A DNA stretch of 64,000 nt from Aliivibrio salmonicida LFI1238 (lineage in GTDB: Bacteria > Pseudomonadota > Gammaproteobacteria > Enterobacterales > Vibrionaceae): the NCBI RefSeq assembly GCF_000196495.1, contig NC_011312.1:2294001-2358000 (forward strand), in the 5' to 3' direction. The translations under genes and the position numbers were made by a program. This document shows positions 9,350-18,739 of this stretch, one piece after another; position 1 is the first letter of the stretch; every line of letters starts with the position of its first letter. The notes under the pieces are model-generated. The model was not told the DNA's origin and did no database searches. It worked only from the letters and a program-made list of their open reading frames with translations.

Positions 9350-10102
9350 TTAGAATACGTATGCTATACCAACATTACCCGTAGAGCTGGTTGTGTGCTC
9401 TATCATCGGACTTTGCTCTAAATTCCCTTCAAGGTTCACATATCGTAAGCCCCCCGTCACTCTTATATTTGGGGTTACGTGGAAATAAGTCGATAATCCA
9501 ATAAAAAATTGGCCATCCCAATCAGCATCAAACTCTTCAATACCGCTTCTCTGGGCTTCTTCAGCTGATACCCCATAAAGGTGATTGTTTAACCGTTGGC
9601 TATTATATGAATAACCAAAAGATGGGGTTACGGCCCATCCTTTCCCTCTAATCGGTAAACGCCATGCTGCTTCTGCATATAATCCATTATGCGCTCTACC
9701 AATATCAGTCCCTCCGGTGAACTCAATGATCCCTATATGAGTAATTATTTGATAGCTAACCCCACCTAGCACCGTACTTTTTCGTTCATCTAATTGCTGC
9801 ATCTCTGCATTTTTAGAATCTTCTGGTTGAAATGTTCGAGGATCATATACAAAACGAAAGATAATATTTTGAGGTGAGCCAATAGGATATAAACGATAAC
9901 CACCATTGAATCCACGCAAAAATATATGCTCTCCCTCATAACCAATCATTGGTATTACCGTTGTATTTGATGGTGTTTCTTTATAAAAAGAGGGGGAATA
10001 TGCTGCTGCAGCACCAATAGACCATTGAGATATTTTTGCATTTACACTATTGGTTACGAGCAATACTGCTCCTAGGATGAAACCACTGACTAATTTATTC
10101 AC
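9350..10102 (-). CDS. MipA/OmpV family outer-membrane protein
   Basis: A 250-residue outer-membrane beta-barrel of the MltA-interacting MipA / Vibrio OmpV family. A signal peptide is evident (residues 1-22, ending SVNA before KISQW). The family-typical LYGVSAEEAQRSGIEEFDAD segment lies near residue 180, and the protein ends in an aromatic (AYVF) suited to BAM recognition. Alternating beta strands run throughout. Members are linked to murein hydrolase scaffolding or osmotic response, but the exact role here is unknown. Monocistronic by spacing. Confidence 0.85.
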   Translation of the reverse strand: MNKLVSGFILGAVLLVTNSVNAKISQWSIGAAAAYSPSFYKETPSNTTVIPMIGYEGEHIFLRGFNGGYRLYPIGSPQNIIFRFVYDPRTFQPEDSKNAEMQQLDERKSTVLGGVSYQIITHIGIIEFTGGTDIGRAHNGLYAEAAWRLPIRGKGWAVTPSFGYSYNSQRLNNHLYGVSAEEAQRSGIEEFDADWDGQFFIGLSTYFHVTPNIRVTGGLRYVNLEGNLEQSPMIEHTTSSTGNVGIAYVF

Positions 10103-10328
10103 TACATACCCTTTATACGTTTAATTATCGATGATTATATCAATTCTATTATTTATACCTACGTACTATACAGCACTGGATACTCTTTGAGAGTTTTTAA
10201 GATATTGTTAACGTATACAGAATTAAATTCCAAATAAAAACATAGAACCAACACTATCAACCATTAGATAACGCAATTAAATGACAAAAAATACAGAATA
10301 TAACTACTTTTATAAATTTAGAACAAAA

Positions 10329-10357
10329 AAAAGGCAGGCTATATTAGCCTGCCTTTT
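10329..10357 (-). terminator. Terminator of fadR
   Basis: A 13-bp perfect stem AAAAGGCAGGCTA/TAGCCTGCCTTTT with a TAT loop, followed on the minus strand by a T-run. It lies about 20 bases after the fadR stop. Confidence 0.9.
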
Positions 10358-10375
10358 ATGTATTTTTAGATGAAA

Positions 10376-11218
10376 TTAACTATCATCTTCTCTAAAATTA
10401 CTTGGTAAATTCTTTTTCATTTCATTCCAGATAAGATTGCCTTCAATACCATACTGACGCATTCTCGGCATTACAGCATCTTTTCTTTCTTCTTCACAAA
10501 TCTGTTTTAGGTCTCGATAAAACTGTAATGCTAATTCTCTTGCTTCATCGCTTGAGAAATAATAACTACCAACACGAGCATAAAGCTTTTTAAGACCATT
10601 AAAGATCAGTCCATATATTTGGTTGCCTGATTTAAATGCAATACCTTGAAATAACATATAATCATAATAATTAAAGGTTTTTGCAATTAACAACTCTTGG
10701 CGCTTTATTGGATCTTTTTCATTATCTTCTTTTATTTCAGCTTTAAGTTTTGTCCCAAATGGAGATTCTTCAATAAATTTATCCCAGCTTTCTGCTGCAA
10801 TTAACTGCTCACAAGACTCAATTACTCGGTCTAATGTGCGAAGAGATCCTTCTTTATTGGTCTTAAATGCTTGTCTCATAAAGATACAACTAATATTAGT
10901 TCTTGCTGCCAATAAGTCTTCAACAATTGAAGTCGCATTATTTGCATCAACTAATGTCATTAATGTATCTAAAATATGAAGACCCGACGTCTCCATATAA
11001 TCATTAACTTTTGTTGGTTTACCATGTTGAATCGTTAACCAACCATCACGAGAAAGGCGTTGTAATACTTCTCGAAGCGTTGTTCTTGTAACCCCGATTA
11101 ATTCAGATAATTCACGTTCTGCTGGTAAGATTGAACCTGGAGGAAATCGACCATTCCAAATGCTTTCTATAATGTATTTTTCAGCAAATCCGGCAGGACT
11201 TTTAGCCTTAATAACCAT
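10376..11218 (-). CDS. fadR: Fatty-acid responsive regulator FadR
   Basis: GntR-family repressor of beta-oxidation and activator of unsaturated fatty-acid synthesis, released from DNA by long-chain acyl-CoA. The N-terminal winged helix contains [20 protein letters not shown] and [15 protein letters not shown]; the C-terminal acyl-CoA-binding helical domain follows. At 280 residues it is about 40 longer than E. coli FadR. The extra segment around residues 135-175 matches the insertion known from Vibrio FadR, which adds a second ligand site. It is divergent from nhaB, the usual arrangement. A likely target operator lies upstream of fadH in this window. Confidence 0.96.
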   Translation of the reverse strand: MVIKAKSPAGFAEKYIIESIWNGRFPPGSILPAERELSELIGVTRTTLREVLQRLSRDGWLTIQHGKPTKVNDYMETSGLHILDTLMTLVDANNATSIVEDLLAARTNISCIFMRQAFKTNKEGSLRTLDRVIESCEQLIAAESWDKFIEESPFGTKLKAEIKEDNEKDPIKRQELLIAKTFNYYDYMLFQGIAFKSGNQIYGLIFNGLKKLYARVGSYYFSSDEARELALQFYRDLKQICEEERKDAVMPRMRQYGIEGNLIWNEMKKNLPSNFREDDS

Positions 11219-11665
11219 ACAAGTTTACGATCCATTTTTTATTAAAATAACTAAACTCATCATACCACCACTTAAACAAATTCTTAACTATTTCTTAATT
11301 TGAAACCGAATTAAGGCCTTAACCTTCTCACTTTTAAGCCTATATCTCCCTAGAAGAATCAAGTAGAAGATGACTTTTTTTTATACATTTCTTTAGTTTT
11401 CTTTATAAAACCGAGCAAAGGCACATTTTGTACATTATCCCCCCCTATAATATTGACTAATTAGCAATAAAGAGTAGAGTTCAGGCGTTTGGTATAAGGT
11501 TAAGATAATTATAGGTAGTTATTTGGCAAGGCAGTAATTTATTACTTGTTGCTTTACTAAATAGTTGTTTATCTTTACTAAAAACAATACGTTAGGCGAT
11601 TATTATCAACTCCTTACTTAACCTTATTTTTATGGAATTAGAGTAACAATTGTAGAGAGCATCAC
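11219..11665. other. Divergent fadR-nhaB intergenic region
   Basis: 447 bases that must hold the promoters of fadR (-) and nhaB (+). I see no coding frame and no match to the FadR operator here. The nhaB-proximal half carries long-range inverted repeats, described in a separate entry. Confidence 0.6.
11494..11627 (+). promoter_or_regulatory. Candidate structured 5' leader of nhaB
   Basis: ATAAGGTTAAG (11494-11504) is an exact reverse complement of CTTAACCTTAT (11617-11627). The helix can continue with GATAAT (11504-11509) against ATTATC (11602-11607) across a one-sided bulge. A hairpin AGTAAT/ATTACT sits inside (about 11535-11548). The right arm is followed by TTTTT, about 35 bases before the nhaB start. 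In such AT-rich DNA chance pairing is possible, so this is a candidate only. Confidence 0.4.
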
Positions 11666-13261
11666 ATGTCTATTTCGCTAGGGAATGCATTTATCAAAAA
11701 CTTTCTTGGTAAAGCCCCCGACTGGTATAAAATCGCAATAATTTCGTTTCTAATCATCAACCCGCTGGTTTTCTTTTTTGTTGACCCATTCGCTGCAGGT
11801 TGGTTGCTCGTTGTGGAATTCATTTTCACTCTTGCAATGGCTTTAAAATGCTACCCTCTTCAACCTGGTGGTTTGCTTGCTATTCAAGCAATCGCTATAG
11901 GTATGACAAGTGCCGAACAAGTAAAACATGAATTAGTAGCTAATATTGAAGTTCTCTTACTGCTTGTGTTTATGGTTGCTGGTATTTACTTTATGAAACA
12001 GTTGCTGCTGTTCATTTTTACAAAAATACTTATTGGCATAAAATCAAAAACAGCCTTATCAGTGGCTTTCTGTTTTACCGCGGCATTCTTATCTGCATTT
12101 CTTGATGCATTAACCGTTATTGCCGTTGTTATCAGTGTTGCTGTTGGCTTTTATGCTATTTACCATCGAGTCGCCTCAGGTCAAGGTGGTACACCTAGCC
12201 ATGATCATACTTGTGATTCGAATGTAACGGATGAATTAAGTCGTGACGATTTAGAAAACTACCGAGCATTTTTACGTAGCCTATTAATGCATGCTGGTGT
12301 TGGTACTGCGCTTGGTGGCGTAATGACCATGGTGGGTGAACCGCAAAATTTAATTATTGCGGATCAAGCAAACTGGATGTTTGGTGAGTTCATCATCCGT
12401 ATGTTACCAGTGACCGCCCCTGTATTTATTTGCGGTTTGTTAACGTGTGTTGTTGTAGAAAAATTAGGTATTTGTGGTTACGGTGCAAAACTTCCTGAAA
12501 ATGTTCGTAATATTCTAGAAGAGTACGAATCAGAAGAACGTAAAAATCGTACGAATATCGACAACGCAAAATTGATTATTCAAAGCGTGATTGCCGTATG
12601 GTTAATTGTTGCCTTAGCAATGCACCTTGCAGCTGTTGGCCTCATTGGTTTATCTGTCATCATTCTTGCAACTGCTTTTACTGGTGTCATTGAAGAGCAT
12701 GCTATGGGTAAGGCATTTGAAGAGGCATTGCCTTTCACTGCATTACTTGCGGTCTTTTTTGCCATTGTCGCAGTGATTATAGATCAAGAACTATTTAAAC
12801 CAATTATAGATGCGGTATTAGCAGTTGAAGATAAGAGTTCTCAACTTGCCCTATTCTATGTGGCAAATGGTATTCTTTCGATGGTCTCTGACAACGTATT
12901 TGTTGGTACCGTTTATATTAATGAAGTTAAAACCGCATTACTTGATGGTGTTATTACACGAGACCAATTTGACTTATTAGCCGTTGCAATCAATACGGGT
13001 ACTAACTTACCTTCTGTTGCCACACCAAACGGTCAAGCAGCCTTCTTGTTCTTATTAACTTCAGCACTCGCACCATTAATTCAATTATCTTATGGTCGTA
13101 TGGTTTGGATGGCTCTGCCATATACCATCGTTTTGGCATTAGTTGGTTTATTTGGTATCTCGTTCTTACTTGAACCAATGACAACAATGTTCTACGATTT
13201 CGGTTGGATCACACACGGAACGATAGAAGCTGCAACTAATGCCGTTTCTAGTGGTCATTAA
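11666..13261 (+). CDS. nhaB: Na+/H+ antiporter NhaB
   Basis: Electrogenic sodium/proton antiporter of the inner membrane, part of sodium and pH homeostasis. The 531-residue protein has about 12 hydrophobic segments and family stretches such as [20 protein letters not shown] (about 63-82), [20 protein letters not shown] (about 212-231) and [14 protein letters not shown] (about 411-424). E. coli NhaB has 513 residues. It is divergent from fadR. A terminator and then dsbB follow, the nhaB-dsbB order known from enterics and vibrios. Confidence 0.97.
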   Translation: MSISLGNAFIKNFLGKAPDWYKIAIISFLIINPLVFFFVDPFAAGWLLVVEFIFTLAMALKCYPLQPGGLLAIQAIAIGMTSAEQVKHELVANIEVLLLLVFMVAGIYFMKQLLLFIFTKILIGIKSKTALSVAFCFTAAFLSAFLDALTVIAVVISVAVGFYAIYHRVASGQGGTPSHDHTCDSNVTDELSRDDLENYRAFLRSLLMHAGVGTALGGVMTMVGEPQNLIIADQANWMFGEFIIRMLPVTAPVFICGLLTCVVVEKLGICGYGAKLPENVRNILEEYESEERKNRTNIDNAKLIIQSVIAVWLIVALAMHLAAVGLIGLSVIILATAFTGVIEEHAMGKAFEEALPFTALLAVFFAIVAVIIDQELFKPIIDAVLAVEDKSSQLALFYVANGILSMVSDNVFVGTVYINEVKTALLDGVITRDQFDLLAVAINTGTNLPSVATPNGQAAFLFLLTSALAPLIQLSYGRMVWMALPYTIVLALVGLFGISFLLEPMTTMFYDFGWITHGTIEAATNAVSSGH

Positions 13262-13288
13262 TAATGGCATAGCCACTTTTGATTGACT

Positions 13289-13321
13289 AAAAGGCTCTGT
13301 TTATACGGAGCCTTTCTTTTT
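13289..13321 (+). terminator. Terminator between nhaB and dsbB
   Basis: Stem AAAGGCTC/GAGCCTTT (13290-13297 with 13308-13315) followed by CTTTTT. It lies 15 bases before the dsbB start, so some read-through into dsbB is possible. Confidence 0.75.
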
Positions 13322-13335
13322 ACTAAGGAATAATA

Positions 13336-13851
13336 ATGCAAGCCCTTAACCATTTTTCACGCATTCGCCTCTCTTGGCTTATTTTGCTTATCTTCATTCT
13401 CTTTTTTGAAGCTTGTGCACTGACCTTCCAACACATCATAAAACTACCACCATGCGTCATGTGCATTTACGAACGAGTGGCCATGATGGGTATTGCTGGT
13501 GCTGCCATTATTGGACTCTTAAACCCTAATAACATTATTTTCAGATGGTGTGGTCTTATTGCTTGGGGGATAAGTGCTGGCTGGGGCTTAAAACTTGCTA
13601 TGCAACATGTTGATTTTCAATTAAACCCTTCACCATTCTCAACGTGTGATTTATTTGTCACGTTCCCATCATGGGCACCATTAAATAAATGGGCACCTTG
13701 GATGTTTGAAGCTTATGGTGACTGCAGCAAAATCGTTTGGCAATTTCTAACACTTACCATGCCACAATGGTTAGTTATTATCTTTGCAGGTAATTTAGTT
13801 GCTCTCGCTATTATTGTTATCGCTCAGTTCTTCAATAAGAAAAGCGCATAA
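13336..13851 (+). CDS. dsbB: Disulfide bond formation protein DsbB
   Basis: Inner-membrane quinone reductase that re-oxidises periplasmic DsbA. The 171-residue protein has four transmembrane helices. The first redox pair is C40-V-M-C43, the second C104 and C130 in the second periplasmic loop, as in the family. AAGGA lies 7 bases before the ATG. It is preceded by nhaB and followed by a strong bidirectional terminator. Confidence 0.96.
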   Translation: MQALNHFSRIRLSWLILLIFILFFEACALTFQHIIKLPPCVMCIYERVAMMGIAGAAIIGLLNPNNIIFRWCGLIAWGISAGWGLKLAMQHVDFQLNPSPFSTCDLFVTFPSWAPLNKWAPWMFEAYGDCSKIVWQFLTLTMPQWLVIIFAGNLVALAIIVIAQFFNKKSA

Positions 13852-13875
13852 TTAACTATTTATATTGCTAATAAC

Positions 13876-13914
13876 AAAAAAGCCATCGGGTAATAATTAC
13901 CAGATGGCTTTTTT
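13876..13914 (+). terminator. Bidirectional terminator between dsbB and the SEC-C gene
   Basis: Outer stem AAAAAAGCCATC/GATGGCTTTTTT extended by inner GGTAA/TTACC. T-runs on both strands serve the convergent genes. Confidence 0.9.
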
Positions 13915-13940
13915 ATTTAAATCAGAAAATAGAAATCTAC

Positions 13941-14555
13941 CTATTTACCACAGCATTTCTTGAACTTCTTACCGCTCTCACATGGACAAGTATCATTACG
14001 GCCCACATTTTTGTACGGATTCACTTTCTGTCCTTTATAGCCGATTTGATATTCATCCGCAGCCATTGCCACTTCTAAAATCATCATGTCTAACTGAGGA
14101 AGCATTTGAGTTAATGTTGGCGGTGTATCAATACCCGCTTCAGCCATTTGGCGGTGCGTTTCTTCTTCATCAACAGCCAGCATCATTGTCGTTAATAACG
14201 CGGACAGCATACGCATCGTACCATCAGCGACGTTAAGATCTGACCATAACTCTTCAACCATTGGCCATACTGTCATGAAGCCTTCTGCGAAATCAGTGAC
14301 GGCATCTAAATCATCAAAATTAACTAATTCGGTAATTTCATATTCATTACGTTTAAGTAACGTATATTGGTGTTCAATGTGCTGAGAGATTTGTTTTTCC
14401 ATTTCAAGTGCATTATCTGCACCAATAAGATCACCTAACCACGCTTCTGGTGCTAATGGCTTCGTTGCCATATTAGCGGCAAGCACTGCACCTTCAAGAA
14501 AAAGGCCAGAACAGTTCAAATCAACGCCATCTAACGCAATTAATTGATATTTCAT
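13941..14555 (-). CDS. YecA/UPF0149-like protein with C-terminal SEC-C motif
   Basis: A 204-residue cytoplasmic protein. The N-terminal two thirds resemble the UPF0149 (YgfB/YecA) helical domain, with GLFLEGAVLAANM and FAEGFMTVWPMVEELW. The last 25 residues form a zinc-binding SEC-C motif, GRNDTCPCESGKKFKKCCGK, like the SecA tail. E. coli YecA (221 residues) has the same layout and binds ribosomes with metal dependence; by homology this one may do so too. A short inverted repeat (CCGAAA/TTTCGG, 14569-14586) lies in its 5' leader. Confidence 0.75.
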   Translation of the reverse strand: MKYQLIALDGVDLNCSGLFLEGAVLAANMATKPLAPEAWLGDLIGADNALEMEKQISQHIEHQYTLLKRNEYEITELVNFDDLDAVTDFAEGFMTVWPMVEELWSDLNVADGTMRMLSALLTTMMLAVDEEETHRQMAEAGIDTPPTLTQMLPQLDMMILEVAMAADEYQIGYKGQKVNPYKNVGRNDTCPCESGKKFKKCCGK

Positions 14556-14656
14556 TATTTATTCACTTCCGAAATTAAGTTTTCGGCGTAGTATAGCGCA
14601 AATAATTATTAGAGCCTAAGTGCCGTTATTATTAATTTTTTGCTGCTGAGAAATCT

Positions 14657-15217
14657 ATGAAAAATAATCAAGGATTTACCTTAATTGAACTGATCGTTGT
14701 TATCGTTATTTTAGGTATTCTAGCGGTCACCGCTGCGCCTAAATTTTTGAACTTACAAGATGATGCACATGAATCGAGGGCGAATGGCGTGTTCTCAGCT
14801 TTCACTGCTGCTGTCAATATGTATCACGGCGCATGGGTTTTGCAAGGTGAACCGTCTGTAAGTTCTGGTGTCGGTGTTATTTTTTCAGACGAGACCATTT
14901 ACCCATCAAAGGAAGGTTTTCCTTTAAAAACGGAACAAAACTCACCTGGGCAGATTACTGGTGAAGGCTGTGGTCAACTTTGGAATGCATTATTAAATCA
15001 AGATTTAACTATTGAAAAATATGCAGGTGATGGTTTTGTAAGCACTAGTGCTGATATCCAATATTGGTATGGGTCACCTATTTCAGGTAAACCACAAGCA
15101 TGTATGTATTACTATACATCAGATATAACAAACAAAAGCCAACAAGGTTACCAACTAAATTACTTCCCCTCTACAGGGGAGACGATAACTAAAAGCTATA
15201 ATAAAGGAACTAAGTGA
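14657..15217 (+). CDS. Type IV pilin-like protein (MSHA-type prepilin)
   Basis: A 186-residue protein with a short prepilin leader MKNNQG followed by the class III signal FTLIELIVVIVILGILAVTA, including the conserved Glu5. The segment AAPKFLNLQDDAHESRANGV is close to MSHA pilins (MshA/MshB group). The C-terminal half has two cysteines (in GEGCGQLW and PQACMYYY) suited to a D-loop disulfide. No pilus assembly genes lie nearby, so it is an orphan whose secretion would rely on machinery elsewhere. It could be a minor pilin. No frame disruption is seen. Confidence 0.8.
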   Translation: MKNNQGFTLIELIVVIVILGILAVTAAPKFLNLQDDAHESRANGVFSAFTAAVNMYHGAWVLQGEPSVSSGVGVIFSDETIYPSKEGFPLKTEQNSPGQITGEGCGQLWNALLNQDLTIEKYAGDGFVSTSADIQYWYGSPISGKPQACMYYYTSDITNKSQQGYQLNYFPSTGETITKSYNKGTK

Positions 15218-15240
15218 CATCTAGCCCCTTTCCCCCTACA

Positions 15241-15268
15241 ATCCCACCTCCAATAAAAGAGGTGGGAT
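15241..15268 (+). promoter_or_regulatory. Hairpin sequestering the dusC ribosome binding site
   Basis: A perfect 10-bp stem ATCCCACCTC/GAGGTGGGAT (15241-15250 with 15259-15268) with an 8-base loop CAATAAAA. The 3' arm contains the Shine-Dalgarno GAGGTG and ends on the base before the dusC ATG. As RNA, the folded form would block initiation. There is no T-run, so it is not a terminator for the pilin gene. Confidence 0.75.
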
Positions 15269-16216
15269 ATGCAAGTAATACTAGGCCCTATGGAGGGCGT
15301 ACTCGATCACTTAATGCGTGAACTATTAACAGAAATTAACGACTATGATTTCTGTGTTACTGAGTTTGTGCGCATCGTTGATCAACTTTTACCTCCTCAT
15401 GTATTCCACCGAATCTGTCCGGAATTACATAACGACAGTAAAACCAAATCAGGTACCCCTATTCGTCTACAATTATTAGGACAAGAACCTAATTGGATGG
15501 CAGAAAACGCGGCACGAGCAATTGATCTTGGTTCTGATGGTCTTGATTTAAACTTTGGTTGCCCAGCAAAAGCGGTAAACAAAAGTCGGGGCGGAGCTGC
15601 GCTTTTAAAAGATCCTGAATTAATTTATCAAATCGTTAAAGCGTGTCGTGAAGCAGTACCACAAGATAAAAAAGTCACTGCAAAAATTCGCTTAGGTTGG
15701 GAGAATCCCGAAGAATGTTTTGCTATTGCCGATGCGATAAAACAAGCTGGCGCAAACGAATTAACCATCCATGCGCGCACTAAAACTGATGGCTATCGTG
15801 CAGAAGAAATAAAATGGGATTACATCAACCAAGTTCGCCAAAAAATAGATATTCCTATTATCGCTAATGGTGAAATTTGGAACTATGCCGATGGACAACG
15901 TTGTATTGCCGCCACAGGAATTGATTCGTTAATGGTGTGCCGAGGCGCATTTAATATGCCAAACCTTGGGAACGTAGTGAAACACAATCACCCGAAAATG
16001 CCGTGGCCAGAAGTGATTGCATTATTAATTCATTATTCAAAATTACAAATGGCTGGTGATAAAGGCCAGTATTATGCAAACAGAGTAAAACAATGGCTAG
16101 TTTATCTTCGACAAGAATATACTGAAGCTAAAGATATTTTCATGGATATTCGAAGCCATAAAAAAGCGCCTTTAATTGTAGAGCGCTTAAATCAAGAATT
16201 AGAGAACGTTAGTTAA
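15269..16216 (+). CDS. dusC: tRNA-dihydrouridine(16) synthase DusC
   Basis: Flavoenzyme reducing uridine 16 of tRNA D-loops. The 315-residue protein closely follows E. coli Dus[17 protein letters not shown] at the start, [16 protein letters not shown], the catalytic-cysteine region [20 protein letters not shown] (about 93-112), and [18 protein letters not shown] of the FMN barrel. The start ATG at 15269 is fixed by the GAGGTGG Shine-Dalgarno, which is locked in a hairpin (separate entry). It follows the pilin gene by 51 bases. Confidence 0.95.
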   Translation: MQVILGPMEGVLDHLMRELLTEINDYDFCVTEFVRIVDQLLPPHVFHRICPELHNDSKTKSGTPIRLQLLGQEPNWMAENAARAIDLGSDGLDLNFGCPAKAVNKSRGGAALLKDPELIYQIVKACREAVPQDKKVTAKIRLGWENPEECFAIADAIKQAGANELTIHARTKTDGYRAEEIKWDYINQVRQKIDIPIIANGEIWNYADGQRCIAATGIDSLMVCRGAFNMPNLGNVVKHNHPKMPWPEVIALLIHYSKLQMAGDKGQYYANRVKQWLVYLRQEYTEAKDIFMDIRSHKKAPLIVERLNQELENVS

Positions 16217-16230
16217 TCGCTATTACTCAT

Positions 16231-16253
16231 CGTGTTTATGCAAAGTAAACACG
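16231..16253 (+). terminator. Possible terminator of dusC
   Basis: Stem CGTGTTTA/TAAACACG with a 7-base loop, followed by ATTCTTTCC. It overlaps the 3' end of the convergent GGDEF gene. The T-tract is imperfect. Confidence 0.4.
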
Positions 16254-17708
16254 ATTCTTTCCATCTTCTTTGGCTTTATACAACAAATCATCGGCTTTTT
16301 TAATAATGTGTTCAAATGAAAAGTCTTGATGAGAATCAATAATCGAAACCCCTCCAGACACAGTAAAACCACCGCTCACTATTTTACCTGATGAATCCTG
16401 AATTGATTTTCTCACTCGTTCACATACATTCTCAAGCGTTTCTCTTGAATCTGCATTAATGCAGATAACAAACTCTTCACCCCCAAAGCGAGAGACTATA
16501 TCACTGTCTCTCACACTCTTAGTCAGCATTCTTGCTACATACTTAATCGCTTCATCTCCAACATCATGACCAAACACATCATTAATCTGCTTAAAGTCAT
16601 CGATGTCATAAATAGCAAAACCAACAAACTTTTTAACCACACGATCTTGTAAGCTCATTTCAAACCCTCGACGGTTATACAACCCTGTCATTGGATCTTG
16701 CTTTGCTAAATCACGATAATAATTCTGTGACAATCGAGTTTGGTAATAAAACATAGATAGAAGCGCTAAGATATAAGTGACAAAAATTAAAATGAGACTT
16801 TTTGCATCATGAACAAAGAAACTTTTGATCTCTTCTTTTATTGAGCTTTTATAATACAGAAAATACGTAAAATTAGTGTCATTGAGAATAACTGGCTGCA
16901 TAAATCGGTATTGTTCAAAGCGTTCATATTCATCGCTATCTAACAATTGAATATGCTGAGATATGTCATTACTAGAACGTAATAGTTTATCCACCGATAA
17001 ATCAATAACCAGAACACCTTTAAATAAATCTTTATAATAAATAGGCGTTGAGAAAGTAAGAACCTCTAGCCCATCAAAAAAAGCATCAGTATAGGGAGGT
17101 GTAAATGTAATGTGCCTTTCATTATCATTTTTCATACTGTTCTTCCAGTATGGTCTAGTGTAAATCGTCTCTAAACTTTGTTTCGTTAGATTTTCTGCTA
17201 TTTCTTTAGGGGCTGAAATGATGTAATTATATTTTGAAATAAAATAGATGCCATGAAGATAATTTTCGTAGTCATGAATGAAGGAAATTACAGGTGCCAA
17301 GGCGATTTTTTTAGACGCTATTTTATATAATTCTGAATTCTCGTCACATAAATCTTCACTGCCAGCAATACTATAATCTAAGCGACTTTCAGGCACCGAG
17401 ATACCTTGGTTAACCATGACAGCATCAAGATCGTTACTGGGACGAATAACACAAAGTCCGGCCTTCTCATCCATCTCAAAATTATGATTATAAAATTCAC
17501 CCGTTTCTTGTTTATACATTTGAGAGAGGTTGTAATCTAAAGAAATAATGACTTTTATTGTTCGTTGAAGTGAATCGATAATACGATCATATTCTCGATT
17601 CACTTGTCGTTGGACTGCACCAAGGTGATTATTTAAAACAAACCCCACGATCAACACAAAGAACAGTGTTGGGATTAGAAAGATGTGTTTTAAATTAGAT
17701 TTGGGCAT
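16236..17708 (-). CDS. Membrane diguanylate cyclase (GGDEF) with periplasmic sensor region
   Basis: Makes cyclic-di-GMP from two GTP. A transmembrane helix near residues 7-26 (HIFLIPTLFFVLIVGFVLNN), a periplasmic region of about 260 residues with Cache-like features, a second helix near 300-320 (LILIFVTYILALLSMFYY), and the GGDEF domain (TGLYNRRGFEM start, active site RFGGEEFV). The inhibitory I-site RDSD lies five residues before GGEEF, so product feedback is expected. I chose ATG 17708 (AGAAG six bases upstream), giving 490 residues, over an upstream TTG at 17762. The signal sensed is unknown. Confidence 0.9.
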   Translation of the reverse strand: MPKSNLKHIFLIPTLFFVLIVGFVLNNHLGAVQRQVNREYDRIIDSLQRTIKVIISLDYNLSQMYKQETGEFYNHNFEMDEKAGLCVIRPSNDLDAVMVNQGISVPESRLDYSIAGSEDLCDENSELYKIASKKIALAPVISFIHDYENYLHGIYFISKYNYIISAPKEIAENLTKQSLETIYTRPYWKNSMKNDNERHITFTPPYTDAFFDGLEVLTFSTPIYYKDLFKGVLVIDLSVDKLLRSSNDISQHIQLLDSDEYERFEQYRFMQPVILNDTNFTYFLYYKSSIKEEIKSFFVHDAKSLILIFVTYILALLSMFYYQTRLSQNYYRDLAKQDPMTGLYNRRGFEMSLQDRVVKKFVGFAIYDIDDFKQINDVFGHDVGDEAIKYVARMLTKSVRDSDIVSRFGGEEFVICINADSRETLENVCERVRKSIQDSSGKIVSGGFTVSGGVSIIDSHQDFSFEHIIKKADDLLYKAKEDGKNRVYFA

Positions 17709-17828
17709 AAATGCTTCTATAACAAAAATTGAACCGAATATACTACCTATATTTTTGTGCAAAATCTCTCAAATACATAAATCCTAACACATTTATGACA
17801 ATCAAATAATATAAGCATTAAGCTATTT

Positions 17829-18656
17829 TCATTCACTAACCCATTGAGTTAATGAGGATATTCCGTCTTTTTCAAGTTGATTATTATGTACCATTTCTTC
17901 TATTTTGGCGGGTTTATATTTGTCTGAATTATAAACGACAACAATGCTTTTATCCCCACTCTGTAAGAAATTAGACTCCCCAAACGGGGTATATCGGGTT
18001 GCACCAATGCTGATAATAGTTTGCTTTGGGAACTCTGCATTCGACAAATGCAATGAAATATCTTCCGCAGGGCCTTCATCTTTTTGATGGTTCATTCGAT
18101 CAATGATCCACGAACTTAGTTGTTCATGAAAATAACTATAGTCAATAACTGCGCTATCTTCACCATAACGATTAATTTTCCCATCTCGCACATGAAAACT
18201 GGCAATGCGATACGCATCCAATTCACATCCTTTAGAGAAAGAAGACAGCTCTATAAAATCTTGAGAAATCCCCTTAGAGTGATTTCCCCAATTTTTCTTT
18301 TCACTGATTTTTTTTGCATTCGGCTTGCGAATAGAGCAATCATTATAAGCTGCAAATTTCACAGGTATTAACTGAGCTACCTTTCCATTTTCATACTCAA
18401 TATCAAACACGATGGCAACTTCAGGCTCTATTTGTAAATTATCAGCATCATTCGGTGGAATAATCGTATCTGAAGACAACGGATATTGAGATAAAAATCC
18501 CGCCTTCTCTGAAGGGATGTAAAATGGAAACAACGCTTTCGGCTGAATTGAGTTTTCAACTTTAACGCTCAAAAAATCAGAAGCTTCACCGGCCTGCTCT
18601 AAATGACCGGCAAAATTACCTGCAACACCAAAACCAACAACATGCTTAAATGTCAT
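17829..18656 (-). CDS. Uncharacterised protein, FAH-fold-like (DUF5718-type)
   Basis: A 275-residue soluble protein that I place, from memory, in the uncharacterised DUF5718 group. It shows marks of the fumarylacetoacetate hydrolase fold: a metal-ligand-like EPEVAIVFDI (E77, E79), then NDCSIR (105-110), then W followed by SKGI and ELSSFSKG, the spacing seen in FAH enzymes (EPE, NDxSxR, W..K). No signal peptide. The N-terminal GFGVAGNFAGHLEQAGEA segment is glycine/alanine-rich. The substrate is unknown and neighbours give no pathway link. Confidence 0.55.
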   Translation of the reverse strand: MTFKHVVGFGVAGNFAGHLEQAGEASDFLSVKVENSIQPKALFPFYIPSEKAGFLSQYPLSSDTIIPPNDADNLQIEPEVAIVFDIEYENGKVAQLIPVKFAAYNDCSIRKPNAKKISEKKNWGNHSKGISQDFIELSSFSKGCELDAYRIASFHVRDGKINRYGEDSAVIDYSYFHEQLSSWIIDRMNHQKDEGPAEDISLHLSNAEFPKQTIISIGATRYTPFGESNFLQSGDKSIVVVYNSDKYKPAKIEEMVHNNQLEKDGISSLTQWVSE

Positions 18657-18739
18657 ACTTACTTCTTATATTAATCGCTTAGAAATGAGAAGTAAGATTA
18701 ACTGATTATATTTTCAAGTTCGATGATACTGATCTAACT

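Noticed and set aside
11219..11665. FadR operator for fadR autoregulation or nhaB
   Set aside because: No TGGT-N3-ACCA-like palindrome found in this interval.
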